NCBI GenBank assembly: GCA_023433705.1
Contig: JAEYUC010000025.1
Coordinates: 13,552-77,551, forward strand
Length of the DNA stretch: 64,000 bases
Direction of reading: 5' to 3'
Origin: Pseudomonadota bacterium
Lineage (GTDB): Bacteria; Pseudomonadota; Gammaproteobacteria; Steroidobacterales; Steroidobacteraceae
Numbering within the stretch: the stretch's first letter is position 1; each line of letters opens with the position of its first letter. This document shows positions 51,350 through 61,185 of this stretch, one piece after another. The translations under genes were made by a program, and so were the position numbers. Below the pieces are notes generated by a model. It was not told the DNA's origin. It was given only the letters and a program-made list of their open reading frames with translations, and did not search any database.

Positions 51350-52272
51350 AACGCCCGGGCCGCGTCATGCTGGCGATACTGGCGTTGCTCGCGGCGATGC
51401 CCGCCTGCGCCAGTTCGCTACTCGAATACGCGCGCGAACGTCATCAGGATCGCGACCGTCGCGAGCGGCTCGCGGCCGACACCGCCGATCTGCGCGAAGC
51501 GATTCACGAACTCGAGCGCGCCAATCCACCGCCGGATGCCGACTGCGCGTCGAGCATCGGCGCCACCCGCTTCGCGAGATTACACGCCGCCGTGGGCATC
51601 CAGCGCGGCCTGCTCGGCGACTTCGCGGGCGCCGCGCGCGACTACCGCCGAGCCCACGCGTGCCGCCCGCGCGACGCCGACGTGCTCGCGGCGCTCGCCG
51701 GCGCGCTATTCGACGCACGCGCCTATGCGGATGCGCGCGTGGCCGTCAACTCCGCGCTCGCGATCGACCCGCGCGCCGTGAACACGAATCGACTCGCCGG
51801 CAACCTCGATTACGTCGACGAGCGCTGGGCCGACGCGGTCGCGCGTTTCCGATACGTGGCCTCGAGCGATCCCGACCGCAACCAGGCCGGGTATGGACAG
51901 CTGATGTACTACCTCGCGCAGATGCGCGCCGGCGTGAAGGATCCGCAGTTCGTCACGCGTACGCCCGGCGACGGATGGCCGCAGCCCATGTTGCTGTACC
52001 TGCGCGGCGAATACACCGAGGACGAGCTCGTATACCAGGTGAAGCGCGGCGACGACGAGGACAACGCGCAGCCGAACACGAGCACCGACGAGCGGCTCTG
52101 CGAGGCGCTGTTCTACGTCGGTGAAGCGCACTGGGCGCGCGGCGAGCCGCAGCTCGCGCGCGACTACTTCACCGCGCTCGTGAACATCAAGGTGGTCTAC
52201 TTTCTCGAGCACGGCCTGGCGCTCGCGGAAATCGCGAAGCTGCGCAAAATGGGGACATCCCCCGATCCCTAG
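51346..52272 (+). CDS. Secreted TPR-repeat protein of unknown function
   Basis: Protein of about 308 aa with a signal peptide (KRPGRVMLAILALLAAMPACA) followed by helical repeats of TPR type (LLGDFAGAARDYRRAHACRPRDADVLAALAGALFD; AYADARVAVNSALAIDP). No catalytic motif. I favour TTG 51346, overlapping the previous stop as TTGA, because it supplies the basic n-region; ATG 51367 is the alternative. The last residues (MGTSPDP) and the stop come from a 38-bp repeat, so the original C-terminus may have been different. Confidence 0.72.
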   Translation: MKRPGRVMLAILALLAAMPACASSLLEYARERHQDRDRRERLAADTADLREAIHELERANPPPDADCASSIGATRFARLHAAVGIQRGLLGDFAGAARDYRRAHACRPRDADVLAALAGALFDARAYADARVAVNSALAIDPRAVNTNRLAGNLDYVDERWADAVARFRYVASSDPDRNQAGYGQLMYYLAQMRAGVKDPQFVTRTPGDGWPQPMLLYLRGEYTEDELVYQVKRGDDEDNAQPNTSTDERLCEALFYVGEAHWARGEPQLARDYFTALVNIKVVYFLEHGLALAEIAKLRKMGTSPDP

Positions 52273-52285
52273 CAAAAGGGGACAG
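52248..52285 (+). repeat. 38-bp repeat, left copy (GGGGACA element)
   Basis: AATGGGGACAT, then 16 variable bases, then CAAAAGGGGACAG-type end. It matches the reverse complement of 53271-53308 at 32 of 38 positions. It overlaps the last codons and the TAG of the TPR gene (TAG at 52270-52272) and lies 96 bases before the yihY start. Confidence 0.85.
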
Positions 52286-52381
52286 AGCTGGGTCGGGGCG
52301 CGAGCGTCTAGGTCCTAGGTCGCATGTCTCGGCCCGCGCGATTCCCCATAGCATTCCGCACTTCCACTCGCGGAGTCGGCG

Positions 52382-53287
52382 TTGCGCCTGTCGAAGTCAT
52401 TGTCGGCGCTCGGTGGGGTCCTGCGAACCGCGTGGCACGAGTACGAGCAGGACTACGCGCGCTACTTCGCGAACGCGATCGTCTACTACGCGCTCATCTC
52501 GATGGTGCCGCTCGTGCTGCTTCTGCTGGCGGCGCTCGGGCTCTTCCTGCGCCTGTCGAACCTGGCCGCTGAAACGGCGCAGAATGTGCTCGATGGGGTG
52601 GAACAGGCATTCGGCGCGCCATTGCGCGACACGATCGCCGGGCTCCTGGAGCGGCTCGAACAGGAGTCGACGCTCGCTTCGGTGATCAGCCTGGCAGGAC
52701 TGTTGCTCGGCGCTTCGCTGCTGTTCCACCACCTGCGCATCTCGTTCCGCGCGATCCATGGAAAGACTCCTCCACTGGCCTCGGGCACGCTGCGGACCGC
52801 GATGCTCGAGACGCTGGCCGAGCGGGCCATTGGCTTCACGATGGTGCTGGCGGGCGCGCCGATGCTGCTGGCGCTGCTGCTGGTACTGGGCATCGTTCAC
52901 TGGTTGGGCGGGCTTTTCCGAAACGTGCCCGTCGTCGGCGATGTCATGGACTGGGTACCCGAGCTGATGCTGGGAGTGCTCTTCGTTCCGGTGATGTTCG
53001 CCGTCCTGCTCAAGGTCTTGCCGCCGGTGAAGATGCGCTGGCGCGACGTTCGCCTGGCGACGGCGCTGTGCACGTTCGGCTGGTTTTTGGGCGCCGAAAT
53101 CCTGACGCTCTACTTCGCGCGCTTCGGCGCCAGCATGAACACCTACGGCGCGCTGGGCGCCGTGCTGATCGTAATGCTGTGGATGAAGTTCGTCAGCCAG
53201 ATGCTGTTTTTCGGCGCCGAGCTGTGCAAGGTGATTTCGGCTTCCGGCAGGCAGGACGAGAGCATCAGGTCTGTCCCCGTTTGTTAG
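52382..53287 (+). CDS. YihY/BrkB-family membrane protein
   Basis: Integral membrane protein of 301 aa with six helices and the YihY/BrkB pattern: ANAIVYYALISMVPLVLLLLA, SVISLAGLLLGASLLFHHLRISF, FGASMNTYGALGAVLIVMLWMKFVSQMLFFGAEL. The family was once thought to contain RNase BN; its function is unsettled, with transport or lipid roles suggested. The start at TTG 52382 is the only one giving the family N-terminus. The final residues (SVPVC) and stop lie within the right-hand 38-bp repeat. Confidence 0.88.
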   Translation: MRLSKSLSALGGVLRTAWHEYEQDYARYFANAIVYYALISMVPLVLLLLAALGLFLRLSNLAAETAQNVLDGVEQAFGAPLRDTIAGLLERLEQESTLASVISLAGLLLGASLLFHHLRISFRAIHGKTPPLASGTLRTAMLETLAERAIGFTMVLAGAPMLLALLLVLGIVHWLGGLFRNVPVVGDVMDWVPELMLGVLFVPVMFAVLLKVLPPVKMRWRDVRLATALCTFGWFLGAEILTLYFARFGASMNTYGALGAVLIVMLWMKFVSQMLFFGAELCKVISASGRQDESIRSVPVC

Positions 53288-53308
53288 GAAACGAGGAATG
53301 TCCCCATT
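53271..53308 (-). repeat. 38-bp repeat, right copy, inverted relative to the left
   Basis: Reverse complement of the 52248 element with six mismatches. It fills the space between the convergent yihY and proA genes: the yihY TAG (53285-53287) is inside it and the proA TGA (53308-53310) touches its outer end. It may act as a bidirectional 3'-end or terminator-like element. Confidence 0.85.
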
Positions 53309-54600
53309 CAGCCGGGACGAAGCTGGCCGGTGCCGCGAACGACGTACTTGTATGAGGTCAGCTGCTCGACACCGACTGGCCCGCGCGCGTGGAAACGATC
53401 GGTCGAGATTCCGATCTCCGCGCCCATTCCGAACTCGCCGCCGTCGGCGAACTGCGTCGACGCGTTGTGCAGCACGATCGCGCTATCTACCCGGTCGAGG
53501 AAACGCTGCGCGGTCGCCGCGTTCGACGTCACGATGCTCTCGGTGTGCGCCGAGCCGTAGTTCGCGATGTGCGCGATGGCGGCATCGACGCCGTCGACCA
53601 CGCGCGCCGAGATGATCGCGTCCAGGTATTCCGTGGACCAGTCCTGCTCGGTGGCGCTCTTGACGCGTGCATCGACCTTCCGCACGGCGGCGTCGCCACG
53701 CACCTCGCAACCCGCGTCCAGCAGTTCCTTCACGATGGGCGCGAGCAGGCGGTCGGCCCCGGCGGCGTCGACCAGCAGGGTTTCCGCCGCTCCGCAGATG
53801 CCGGTGCGTCTCAGTTTCGCGTTCTTCACGATCGCGCGCGCCATGTCGAGATCCGCATCGCGGTCGACGTACACGTGGCAGATGCCTTCGAGGTGGCCGA
53901 TGACGGGCACACGCGCCTCGCTCTGCACGCGCGCGACGAGGCTCTTGCCGCCGCGCGGCACGACCACGTCGATGTACTCCGTCATCGAAGAAAGCAGGTA
54001 ACCCACCGCGGCGCGATCCGTCGTCGGCACGAGCTGGATGCTGCCCGCGGGCAGGCCGGCGGCCTGCAGTCCCGCGACGAGGCACGCGTGGATCGCGCGG
54101 CTCGAATACACGCTCTCGGAGCCGCCGCGCAGGATCGCCGCGTTGCCCGACTTCAGGCACAGCGCGCCCGCATCGCAGGTCACATTGGGACGGCTCTCGT
54201 AGATGATGCCGACCACGCCGAGCGGCACGCGCACGCGCGCGATGTCGAGCCCGTTGGGCCGCTTCCAGCGCGCGATCTCGGCGCCGACGGGATCCGGCAG
54301 CGCCGCGATCTCCTCCACGCCCTTCGCCATCGCCTCGACGCGTTTCGCGTCGAGCGCGAGCCGGTCGAGCATGGCGCCGGAAGTGCCCTTGGCGCGCGCG
54401 GCTTCCAGGTCGCGCGCATTCGCGGCCAGCAGTTCCGGAACACTGGCGCGGATCGCCGCGGCGATCTTCGCGAGCGCGAGATTCTTGGTCTCCGTGCTCG
54501 CCAGGGCGAGCGCGGCGGCGGCGGCGACGGCCTCGCGGCCGAGGCCGTCCATCATTTTCGCGATGTCGGAGGCGGGGGTCTGTTCGGCAACGGCATTCAT
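53308..54600 (-). CDS. proA: Gamma-glutamyl phosphate reductase (glutamate-5-semialdehyde dehydrogenase)
   Basis: Second proline-synthesis enzyme, 430 aa, aldehyde-dehydrogenase fold. Signatures: GVVGIIYESRPNVTCDAGALCLKSGNAAILRGG, the catalytic cysteine in RRTGICGAAETLL, VDSAIVLHNASTQFADGGEFGMGAEIGISTDR. Its start lies 15 bases after the proB stop, so the two form an operon in the order proB-proA. The stop codon borders a 38-bp repeat. Confidence 0.97.
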   Translation of the reverse strand: MNAVAEQTPASDIAKMMDGLGREAVAAAAALALASTETKNLALAKIAAAIRASVPELLAANARDLEAARAKGTSGAMLDRLALDAKRVEAMAKGVEEIAALPDPVGAEIARWKRPNGLDIARVRVPLGVVGIIYESRPNVTCDAGALCLKSGNAAILRGGSESVYSSRAIHACLVAGLQAAGLPAGSIQLVPTTDRAAVGYLLSSMTEYIDVVVPRGGKSLVARVQSEARVPVIGHLEGICHVYVDRDADLDMARAIVKNAKLRRTGICGAAETLLVDAAGADRLLAPIVKELLDAGCEVRGDAAVRKVDARVKSATEQDWSTEYLDAIISARVVDGVDAAIAHIANYGSAHTESIVTSNAATAQRFLDRVDSAIVLHNASTQFADGGEFGMGAEIGISTDRFHARGPVGVEQLTSYKYVVRGTGQLRPG

Positions 54601-54615
54601 GGGGTCACTCTAACA

Positions 54616-55761
54616 TCACGCCGTCGAGCCGGCGTCCACGCGCAGGATCACGAGGTTGTCCCGATGGATCATCTCGGCCCGCCCGCGAAAGCCCACCAGC
54701 GCCTCGATGTCGGCGCTGCGTTTGCCGCGGATCCGGGTGGCCTCCTTGTCGTTATAGGCGGCCATGCCGCGCGCGATCTCGACCCCCTCGGGATCGAGGA
54801 CGCTCACCGTGTCGCCGCGCGCGAAACGCCCGTGCACCGCCGTGACGCCCGCCGGCAGAAGGCTCTTGCCCGAGCGCAGCGCCTGCACCGCACCGGCATC
54901 GATCGTGATCGAGCCGTTCGGACGCAGGGCGCCCGCGATCCATTGTTTGCGCGCGTTCTCCGGGTTGGACGCGGGCAGGAACCAGCTGCAGTCCGCCCCT
55001 TCCTCCAGCCGGCTTACGGGGTGCAGCGGCGCGCCGGCGGCGATCGCCATGGCGCAGCCCGCGCTGGTCGCGATCTTCGCGGCGGCGATCTTGGTCGCCA
55101 TTCCTCCGGATCCCACCGCGGATGCCGAGCCACCGCCCATTGCCTCGATTTCGGGCGTGATCTCGCGGATCTCGGGGATGAGCCGCGCGCCCGCGTCGAG
55201 ATTCGGATCCGCGGTGTACAGGCCGGAGACGTCCGACAGCAGCAGCAGGCAGTCCGCGCTCGTCATCTGCGCGACACGCGCCGCGAGGCGATCGTTGTCC
55301 CCGTAGCGGATCTCGGTCGTCGCCACGGTGTCGTTCTCGTTGATGACGGGCAGCGTGCCGAGTTCGATCAGCTGCGACAGCGTGGCGCGCGCATTGAGAT
55401 AACGCCGGCGATGCTCGCTGTCTTCCAGTGTCAACAGAATCTGGGCGACGGTCACGCCGGCCGCACCGAACAACTCCTTATAGATGTGCGCCAGTGAAAT
55501 CTGACCCACGGCGGCGGCGGCCTGGCTCTCCTCGAGCCTGAGCACTCCCGGTGCAAGCTTCAGTTCGCGGCGTCCGAGTGCGATGGCACCGGAGGACACG
55601 AGCACGACCTCCTGCCCACGCGCGCGCAGGCGCAGCAGGTCCTCCACGAGGGTTTCCAGCCAGGTTCGATTGACCTGCCCCGTGGACGAATCCACGAGCA
55701 GGGCCGATCCGACCTTGACCACGATGCGGCGCGCACGAGTTAGAGGCGTTGAGGTATTCAT
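54616..55761 (-). CDS. proB: Glutamate 5-kinase
   Basis: First proline-synthesis enzyme, 381 aa. The amino-acid kinase domain has VVKVGSALLVD, VSSGAIALG, INENDTVAT and GSGGMATKIAAAKIA; a C-terminal PUA domain follows (LPAGVTAVHGRFARGDTVSVLD...GMAAYND). In this class proline gives feedback inhibition. ATG 55761 is chosen at the conserved RRIVVKVGSA; the frame further upstream is unconserved. It is divergent from the acidic DUF6763 gene. Confidence 0.97.
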   Translation of the reverse strand: MNTSTPLTRARRIVVKVGSALLVDSSTGQVNRTWLETLVEDLLRLRARGQEVVLVSSGAIALGRRELKLAPGVLRLEESQAAAAVGQISLAHIYKELFGAAGVTVAQILLTLEDSEHRRRYLNARATLSQLIELGTLPVINENDTVATTEIRYGDNDRLAARVAQMTSADCLLLLSDVSGLYTADPNLDAGARLIPEIREITPEIEAMGGGSASAVGSGGMATKIAAAKIATSAGCAMAIAAGAPLHPVSRLEEGADCSWFLPASNPENARKQWIAGALRPNGSITIDAGAVQALRSGKSLLPAGVTAVHGRFARGDTVSVLDPEGVEIARGMAAYNDKEATRIRGKRSADIEALVGFRGRAEMIHRDNLVILRVDAGSTA

Positions 55762-55856
55762 GAAAGGCTGGAATCTTACGCAATACCGCCCGTTGCCGCA
55801 TTCGCAGGCAGCCCCTAAACTCTGCCCCCCCACCTTCGAAGTCCAGGCTTTAGTTT

Positions 55857-56183
55857 GTGAGCAGAGAATACGCACCGGTCCCCGGCAAGTGGTACGAGAA
55901 CAAGGAAGAGGACGAAACCTTCCGCGTGTTGTCCGTGGACGAGGACGACGAGCTCGTGGAGATCGAATACCTCGACGGTGAAATCGAGGAGCTCGATCTC
56001 GACACCTGGCACGAACTGGATCTCGAGCCCACCGAGGAACCGGAAGGCTGGTCCGACGACGCCGACGAAGACGACGATGAAGAAGAAGACGACTTCGACG
56101 ACGACGATGAGGACGAAGACGAAGACGACGACGATGATGACGACGACGATTTCGACGACGACGAAGACGAAGACGACTACTAG
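55857..56183 (+). CDS. Highly acidic DUF6763-like protein
   Basis: Protein of 108 aa. The first 60 residues form a small beta-rich domain (VPGKWYENKEEDETFRVLSVDEDDELVEIEYLDGEIEELDLDTW) seen in DUF6763 proteins. The last 45 residues are almost only Asp and Glu, ending DDY. The extreme tail should be disordered and may bind cations or mimic DNA. The start is GTG 55857. Function unknown. The purine-rich GAC/GAA/GAT coding of the tail could slip during replication, so its length may vary between strains. Confidence 0.8.
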   Translation: MSREYAPVPGKWYENKEEDETFRVLSVDEDDELVEIEYLDGEIEELDLDTWHELDLEPTEEPEGWSDDADEDDDEEEDDFDDDDEDEDEDDDDDDDDDFDDDEDEDDY

Positions 56184-56204
56184 TTAGACCGGGACCCCAC
56201 GCGC

Positions 56205-56690
56205 ATGCGGGTCGTCGCCATCGTCGGTCACCAGGGCAGCGGCAAGACGACGCTGATAGAACGGCTGATCGCCGCCCTGCGGGCCCGGGGCCTGTCCGTC
56301 TCGACCATCAAGCACACGCACCACCACGACATCGAGCTCGATACGCCCGGCAAGGACAGCCATCGGCACCGGATCGCCGGGGCCGCGGAGGTCATCGTTG
56401 CCTCCGACAACGGATGGGCACGGATTGCCGCTTCCCGCGAGCCCGCTACCTTGCCCATTCTCCTGCGCGAGTTACGGCCGGTGGACGTCGTGCTGGTCGA
56501 GGGCTTCAAGCAACTCGAAGGGCTGCGGCGGGTCGAAGTGTTTCGCGGGACGGGCAGCCCGCTGGCTTCGAACGATCCTGACATCGCGGCGGTCGCGGCC
56601 CCTGAGGGCGTAGCCCTGCCGGGTTATCAGGGCGTGAGGCTCCCGCTGGACAACAGCGAGGCCGTGCTCGATTTCCTTCTGGGAGATTGA
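56205..56690 (+). CDS. mobB: Molybdopterin-guanine dinucleotide biosynthesis adaptor MobB
   Basis: GTP-binding P-loop protein of 161 aa associated with MobA: VAIVGHQGSGKTTLIERLI (Walker A), TIKHTHHHDIELDTPGKDSHRHRIAGA and DVVLVEGFKQL. It supports the guanylyltransferase step performed by the mobA-moaD product about 7 kb upstream. It is separated from the main cofactor operon by the TPR, yihY, pro and DUF6763 genes, so it is likely transcribed separately. Confidence 0.93.
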   Translation: MRVVAIVGHQGSGKTTLIERLIAALRARGLSVSTIKHTHHHDIELDTPGKDSHRHRIAGAAEVIVASDNGWARIAASREPATLPILLRELRPVDVVLVEGFKQLEGLRRVEVFRGTGSPLASNDPDIAAVAAPEGVALPGYQGVRLPLDNSEAVLDFLLGD

Positions 56691-56763
56691 ATTCGTTCGA
56701 CCTCGCCGCCAGTTCTGCCGCTCGCGAAGCGCCATACAAACTTGACGGAAGTGACGTAAGACT

Positions 56764-57669
56764 ATGAAACGTATATTCCTTTTCCTTGCCACGAACCTTG
56801 CAGTCATCCTGCTGCTGACGATCGTGATCAACCTGTTCGGTCTCGATCCGTACCTGGATGCCCGCTACGGCAGCTACGTCAACCTGCTGATCTTCGCGGC
56901 GGCCATCGGTTTTGGTGGTGCGTTCATTTCACTCGCCCTGTCGAAATGGATGGCCAAGCGCGCCATGGGCGTGCAGGTGATCACCCAGCCTCGCAACGAG
57001 GCCGAGCAGTGGCTGTTCGAGACGGTGAAGAAGTACGCCGAGACGGCGCATATCGCGATGCCCGAGGTGGGCATCTTCGACTCGCCCGAGCCCAACGCCT
57101 TCGCCACCGGCGCGCGCAAAAACGCGTCGCTGGTGGCCGTGAGCACCGGATTGCTGCGCTCCATGCGCCGCGACGAAGTCGAGGCGGTCATCGGCCATGA
57201 GATCGCCCACGTCGCCAATGGCGACATGGTCACGCTCACGCTGATCCAGGGCGTCGTGAACACGTTCGTCGTGTTCCTCGCGCGCGTCATCGGCAGCATC
57301 GTGGACGGTGCCATGCGCGGCAACCAGGAAAGCCGCGGCCCGGGCATCGGCTACTTCGCGACCGTCATCGTCGCGGAGCTCGTGCTCGGCCTGTTCGCGA
57401 GCATGATCGTGGCGTGGTTCTCGCGGCAGCGTGAGTTCCGCGCGGACGCGGGAGGCGCCTATCTTGCGGGACCGCGCTCGATGATCGGCGCGCTCGAGGC
57501 CCTCAAGCGCGCGCATTCCCCTAATCCCCTGCCCGCCCAGTTCGCCAACTTCGGCATCAACGGGGGCGTCCCGCAGGGCCTGCGCCGCCTGTTCATGAGC
57601 CATCCCCCGCTGGACGAGCGCATTGCCGCGCTCCAGAAGGGCGCGAGCGAAGTCTCGCAGGCTCGATAA
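56764..57669 (+). CDS. htpX: Membrane metalloprotease HtpX
   Basis: Zinc protease of 301 aa in inner-membrane protein quality control, usually induced by envelope or heat stress. Two N-terminal helices, the zinc motif GHEIAHVANGD (HExxH), two further helices and the distal REFRADAGGAYLAG carry the third ligand. It ends with the family's SHPPLDERIAAL. Length is normal. Confidence 0.96.
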   Translation: MKRIFLFLATNLAVILLLTIVINLFGLDPYLDARYGSYVNLLIFAAAIGFGGAFISLALSKWMAKRAMGVQVITQPRNEAEQWLFETVKKYAETAHIAMPEVGIFDSPEPNAFATGARKNASLVAVSTGLLRSMRRDEVEAVIGHEIAHVANGDMVTLTLIQGVVNTFVVFLARVIGSIVDGAMRGNQESRGPGIGYFATVIVAELVLGLFASMIVAWFSRQREFRADAGGAYLAGPRSMIGALEALKRAHSPNPLPAQFANFGINGGVPQGLRRLFMSHPPLDERIAALQKGASEVSQAR

Positions 57670-57692
57670 TCGCGACTTGCTCCGATGCAAAC

Positions 57693-57728
57693 GGCGGGCC
57701 GGATGACTGATCATTCGGCCCTGCCCGC
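57693..57728. terminator. Stem-loop between htpX and the desaturase gene
   Basis: Long hairpin with an 11-bp stem (CGGATGA/TCATTCG core, one wobble, continued by GGGC/GCCC), a single-base bulge and three more pairs, with a four-base CTGA loop. No T-run follows. It may end htpX transcription or fold in the desaturase leader. Confidence 0.45.
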
Positions 57729-57763
57729 TTGCTGAACAACCCGAAAAGGAACCCATTCCAGGC

Positions 57764-58747
<984 letters not shown>

Positions 58748-58750
58748 TTC

Positions 58751-59227
58751 TCAGGGCTGAGCTGGTGCGCGCCGCTTCGCGAACCACGCGTTCGCGGGCG
58801 GCGTGAACAGCAGCACGAGGCTGGACACGTCGACGGAGATCGACAGCAGGTAAATGGCGCGTTCGAGCCAGCCGGGCGGGAGCTCGTCGATCAATCCGCC
58901 GAACGTGCCGAGCAGGCCCAGCACGACAAACGCCGCATAGACGATGCGCGCCCATCGGTGCGCGCGCAGGATGAAGTAGCTCAGCAGGGCCATCAGGATC
59001 ACCACGCCTGCCAGGGTCAACGCGATGATCAGGAGAAACGATTCTCCGAGATCCTGGAACTCTCCGAGTTCCGGATCGTCTGGTCCGATCGCATAGAAAA
59101 CCGCACTGATCGCCAGCGAAATCCAGATCAACCACACCGCCGCCCTGACTTGCCAGGGTGTCGGCAGCGCCACGGGTTCGATGTCTTCGATAGGTGCGCC
59201 GGGCGGCGTATAAGGATTGTGAGACAT
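58751..59227 (-). CDS. NPYxPP-motif membrane protein, copy 1
   Basis: Membrane protein of 158 aa with a short cytoplasmic head MSHNPYTPPGAP and four helices, ending LLFTPPANAWFAKRR. No catalytic motif. It is paralogous to the gene immediately upstream on the same strand (59245-59706), sharing the NPYxPP head, VEP or IEP followed by PxP, and the VLLFTP.A.AWF tail. This suggests a tandem duplication. Function unknown. Confidence 0.75.
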   Translation of the reverse strand: MSHNPYTPPGAPIEDIEPVALPTPWQVRAAVWLIWISLAISAVFYAIGPDDPELGEFQDLGESFLLIIALTLAGVVILMALLSYFILRAHRWARIVYAAFVVLGLLGTFGGLIDELPPGWLERAIYLLSISVDVSSLVLLFTPPANAWFAKRRAPAQP

Positions 59228-59244
59228 CGCGCGAGACCGGCGCG

Positions 59245-59706
59245 CTAACCACGCCCGCGGGCACGAAACCATGCGCTCGCGACCGGCGTGAACAGCAGCA
59301 CCACGATGGCCACGTCGAGCGCTGCATTCGCCAGGAAACCGGACCAGTAATACCAGGGCATGGCAAACAATCCCGGCAACTCCGAAATCAGGAAGAGCCA
59401 ACCCACCACGGCCAGGACCAGGTACGTGATACGCGCCCAGTTTCGCGCGCGGCCGATCGACACGATCACCCAGACGGAGAACGCCATCATGGCCACCGCG
59501 AAAATCCAGCCGACGACGAGCGCCAGGAAAATGCCCGGCTCGCTCGTGTCCGCATCGCCGTCCACGAACCAGAGCGGCAGGGTGATCACCACCGAAATCC
59601 AGAACAACTGGATCGCGAGATTCACCGCGCGCGGCCGCGGCAGCGGCTTTCCCGGTTCGACGTCGGCGACCTGGGAGGTAGGTGGAGCGTATGGGTTCTC
59701 GGTCAT
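59245..59706 (-). CDS. NPYxPP-motif membrane protein, copy 2
   Basis: Membrane protein of 153 aa, head MTENPYAPPTSQVADVEPGKPLP, four helices and tail VLLFTPVASAWFRARGRG. It is the first gene of the pair, with 17 bases to the next start. It probably belongs to the many small DUF-type four-helix membrane proteins of proteobacteria. Divergent from the FAD oxidoreductase gene. Function unknown. Confidence 0.75.
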   Translation of the reverse strand: MTENPYAPPTSQVADVEPGKPLPRPRAVNLAIQLFWISVVITLPLWFVDGDADTSEPGIFLALVVGWIFAVAMMAFSVWVIVSIGRARNWARITYLVLAVVGWLFLISELPGLFAMPWYYWSGFLANAALDVAIVVLLFTPVASAWFRARGRG

Positions 59707-59757
59707 GCGCCATCCTAAATCATCCGCCCGCCGGATATCGCGGGCTATGATTCCGCG

Positions 59758-61185
59758 ATGAATGAAACGGCCGACATGGCGCGCCAGCTGGCGCAACTAC
59801 TCGACGAAGGCGGAGTGGTCAGGGATCCGGATCGGATCGCACCCATGCTGCGCGATCACCGCGCGCTCTACCGCGGAAATGCCCTGGCCATCGTGGCCCC
59901 CTCCGACACCGCCGCCGTCGCGCGCGTGCTCGCCTGGTGCAACGAGCGGCGTATCGGCGTCGTGCCCCAGGGCGGCAATACCAGCTACTGCGGCGGCGCG
60001 ACGCCCGACGATTCGGGCAGCCAGGTCCTGCTGTCGCTGGCGCGGCTGAACCGCGTGCGCGGCATCGATCAGGCTAACTACACGATGATAGCCGAGGCCG
60101 GCTGCATCCTCGCGAACCTGCAGGCCGCGGCGAAGGCCGCGGACCGCTACCTGCCGCTGTCGCTCGGCGCCGAGGGAAGCTGCATGCTCGGCGGCAACCT
60201 GTCGACCAATGCCGGCGGGCTCAACGTCATTCGTTACGGCATGGCGCGCGAGATGGTGCTGGGTCTCGAAGTCGTGCTGCCCGACGGACGCGTGCTCGAC
60301 ACGCTCACGGGCCTGCGCAAGGACAACACGGGCTACGACATCAAGTCGCTGTTCCTGGGCGCCGAGGGCACGCTCGGCGTGATCACGGCCGCCTGCCTCA
60401 AGCTGCAGCCTGCGCTGCGCTCGTTCGCGACCGCGTTCCTCGCGGTGCGCGACCCGTCCGCCGCGGTGGAACTGCTCGGCGCGCTGCGCGCGGCGAGCGG
60501 CGATTGCGTGAGCTCGTTCGAGCTCATTCCGCGCATCGGCATCGATCTCACTACCCGCCACATTCCGGGCGTGGTCGATCCGTTATCGAGCGCGGCCGGA
60601 TGGTACGTGTTGTGCGAGCTCTCGAGCCCGCGCGCCGACGATTCGCTGGACGCCATCCTCGAGACGTCGCTGGCCGACGCCGCGAAAGCGGGCTGGGTGC
60701 TCGACGGCAGCGTCGCGATGAGCGAGCGCGAACGGGAAGCGTTCTGGCGCCTGCGCGAAACCATTCCCGAGGCGCAGCGCAAGGATGGAGCGAGCCTCAA
60801 GCACGACATCTCCGTGCCCGTGTCGCGCGTGCCCGAGTTCATCGAGCGCGCGGGCGCCTGGGTGGCCACGAATGTGCCGCAGGGAGTGCTGGTCGCGTAC
60901 GGGCACCTCGGCGACGGCAACCTGCACTTCAACATCAACCAGCGCCAGGGAACGCAGGCCACGGATCTGCTTTCCGCCGAACCCCGGCTGAAACGCGCGA
61001 TCCACGACATCGTGCGCGAGTTCGGCGGCAGTTTCAGCGCCGAACATGGCATCGGCCAGCTCAAGGTGTCCGAGCTCGAACGTTACGCTGATCCGGTCGA
61101 GCTCGAGCTCATGCGCCGCGTGAAGCAGGCCTTCGATCCCAACGGGATCATGAACCCGGGAAAGGTCCTGCGCCGGCTCAGTTAG
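59758..61185 (+). CDS. FAD-binding oxidoreductase, D-2-hydroxyglutarate/D-lactate dehydrogenase family
   Basis: Flavoenzyme of 475 aa of the VAO/GlcD type. The FAD domain has VVPQGGNTSYCGGATP and SLGAEGSCMLGGNLSTNAGG; the C-terminal cap has GHLGDGNLHFNINQ (metal-binding) and FSAEHGIGQLK. Sequence is closest to D-2-hydroxyglutarate dehydrogenases, but D-lactate and glycolate oxidase subunits share these motifs. An L-2-hydroxyglutarate oxidase-type gene lies 600 bases downstream on the same strand, which strengthens the 2-hydroxyglutarate reading. Confidence 0.85.
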   Translation: MNETADMARQLAQLLDEGGVVRDPDRIAPMLRDHRALYRGNALAIVAPSDTAAVARVLAWCNERRIGVVPQGGNTSYCGGATPDDSGSQVLLSLARLNRVRGIDQANYTMIAEAGCILANLQAAAKAADRYLPLSLGAEGSCMLGGNLSTNAGGLNVIRYGMAREMVLGLEVVLPDGRVLDTLTGLRKDNTGYDIKSLFLGAEGTLGVITAACLKLQPALRSFATAFLAVRDPSAAVELLGALRAASGDCVSSFELIPRIGIDLTTRHIPGVVDPLSSAAGWYVLCELSSPRADDSLDAILETSLADAAKAGWVLDGSVAMSEREREAFWRLRETIPEAQRKDGASLKHDISVPVSRVPEFIERAGAWVATNVPQGVLVAYGHLGDGNLHFNINQRQGTQATDLLSAEPRLKRAIHDIVREFGGSFSAEHGIGQLKVSELERYADPVELELMRRVKQAFDPNGIMNPGKVLRRLS

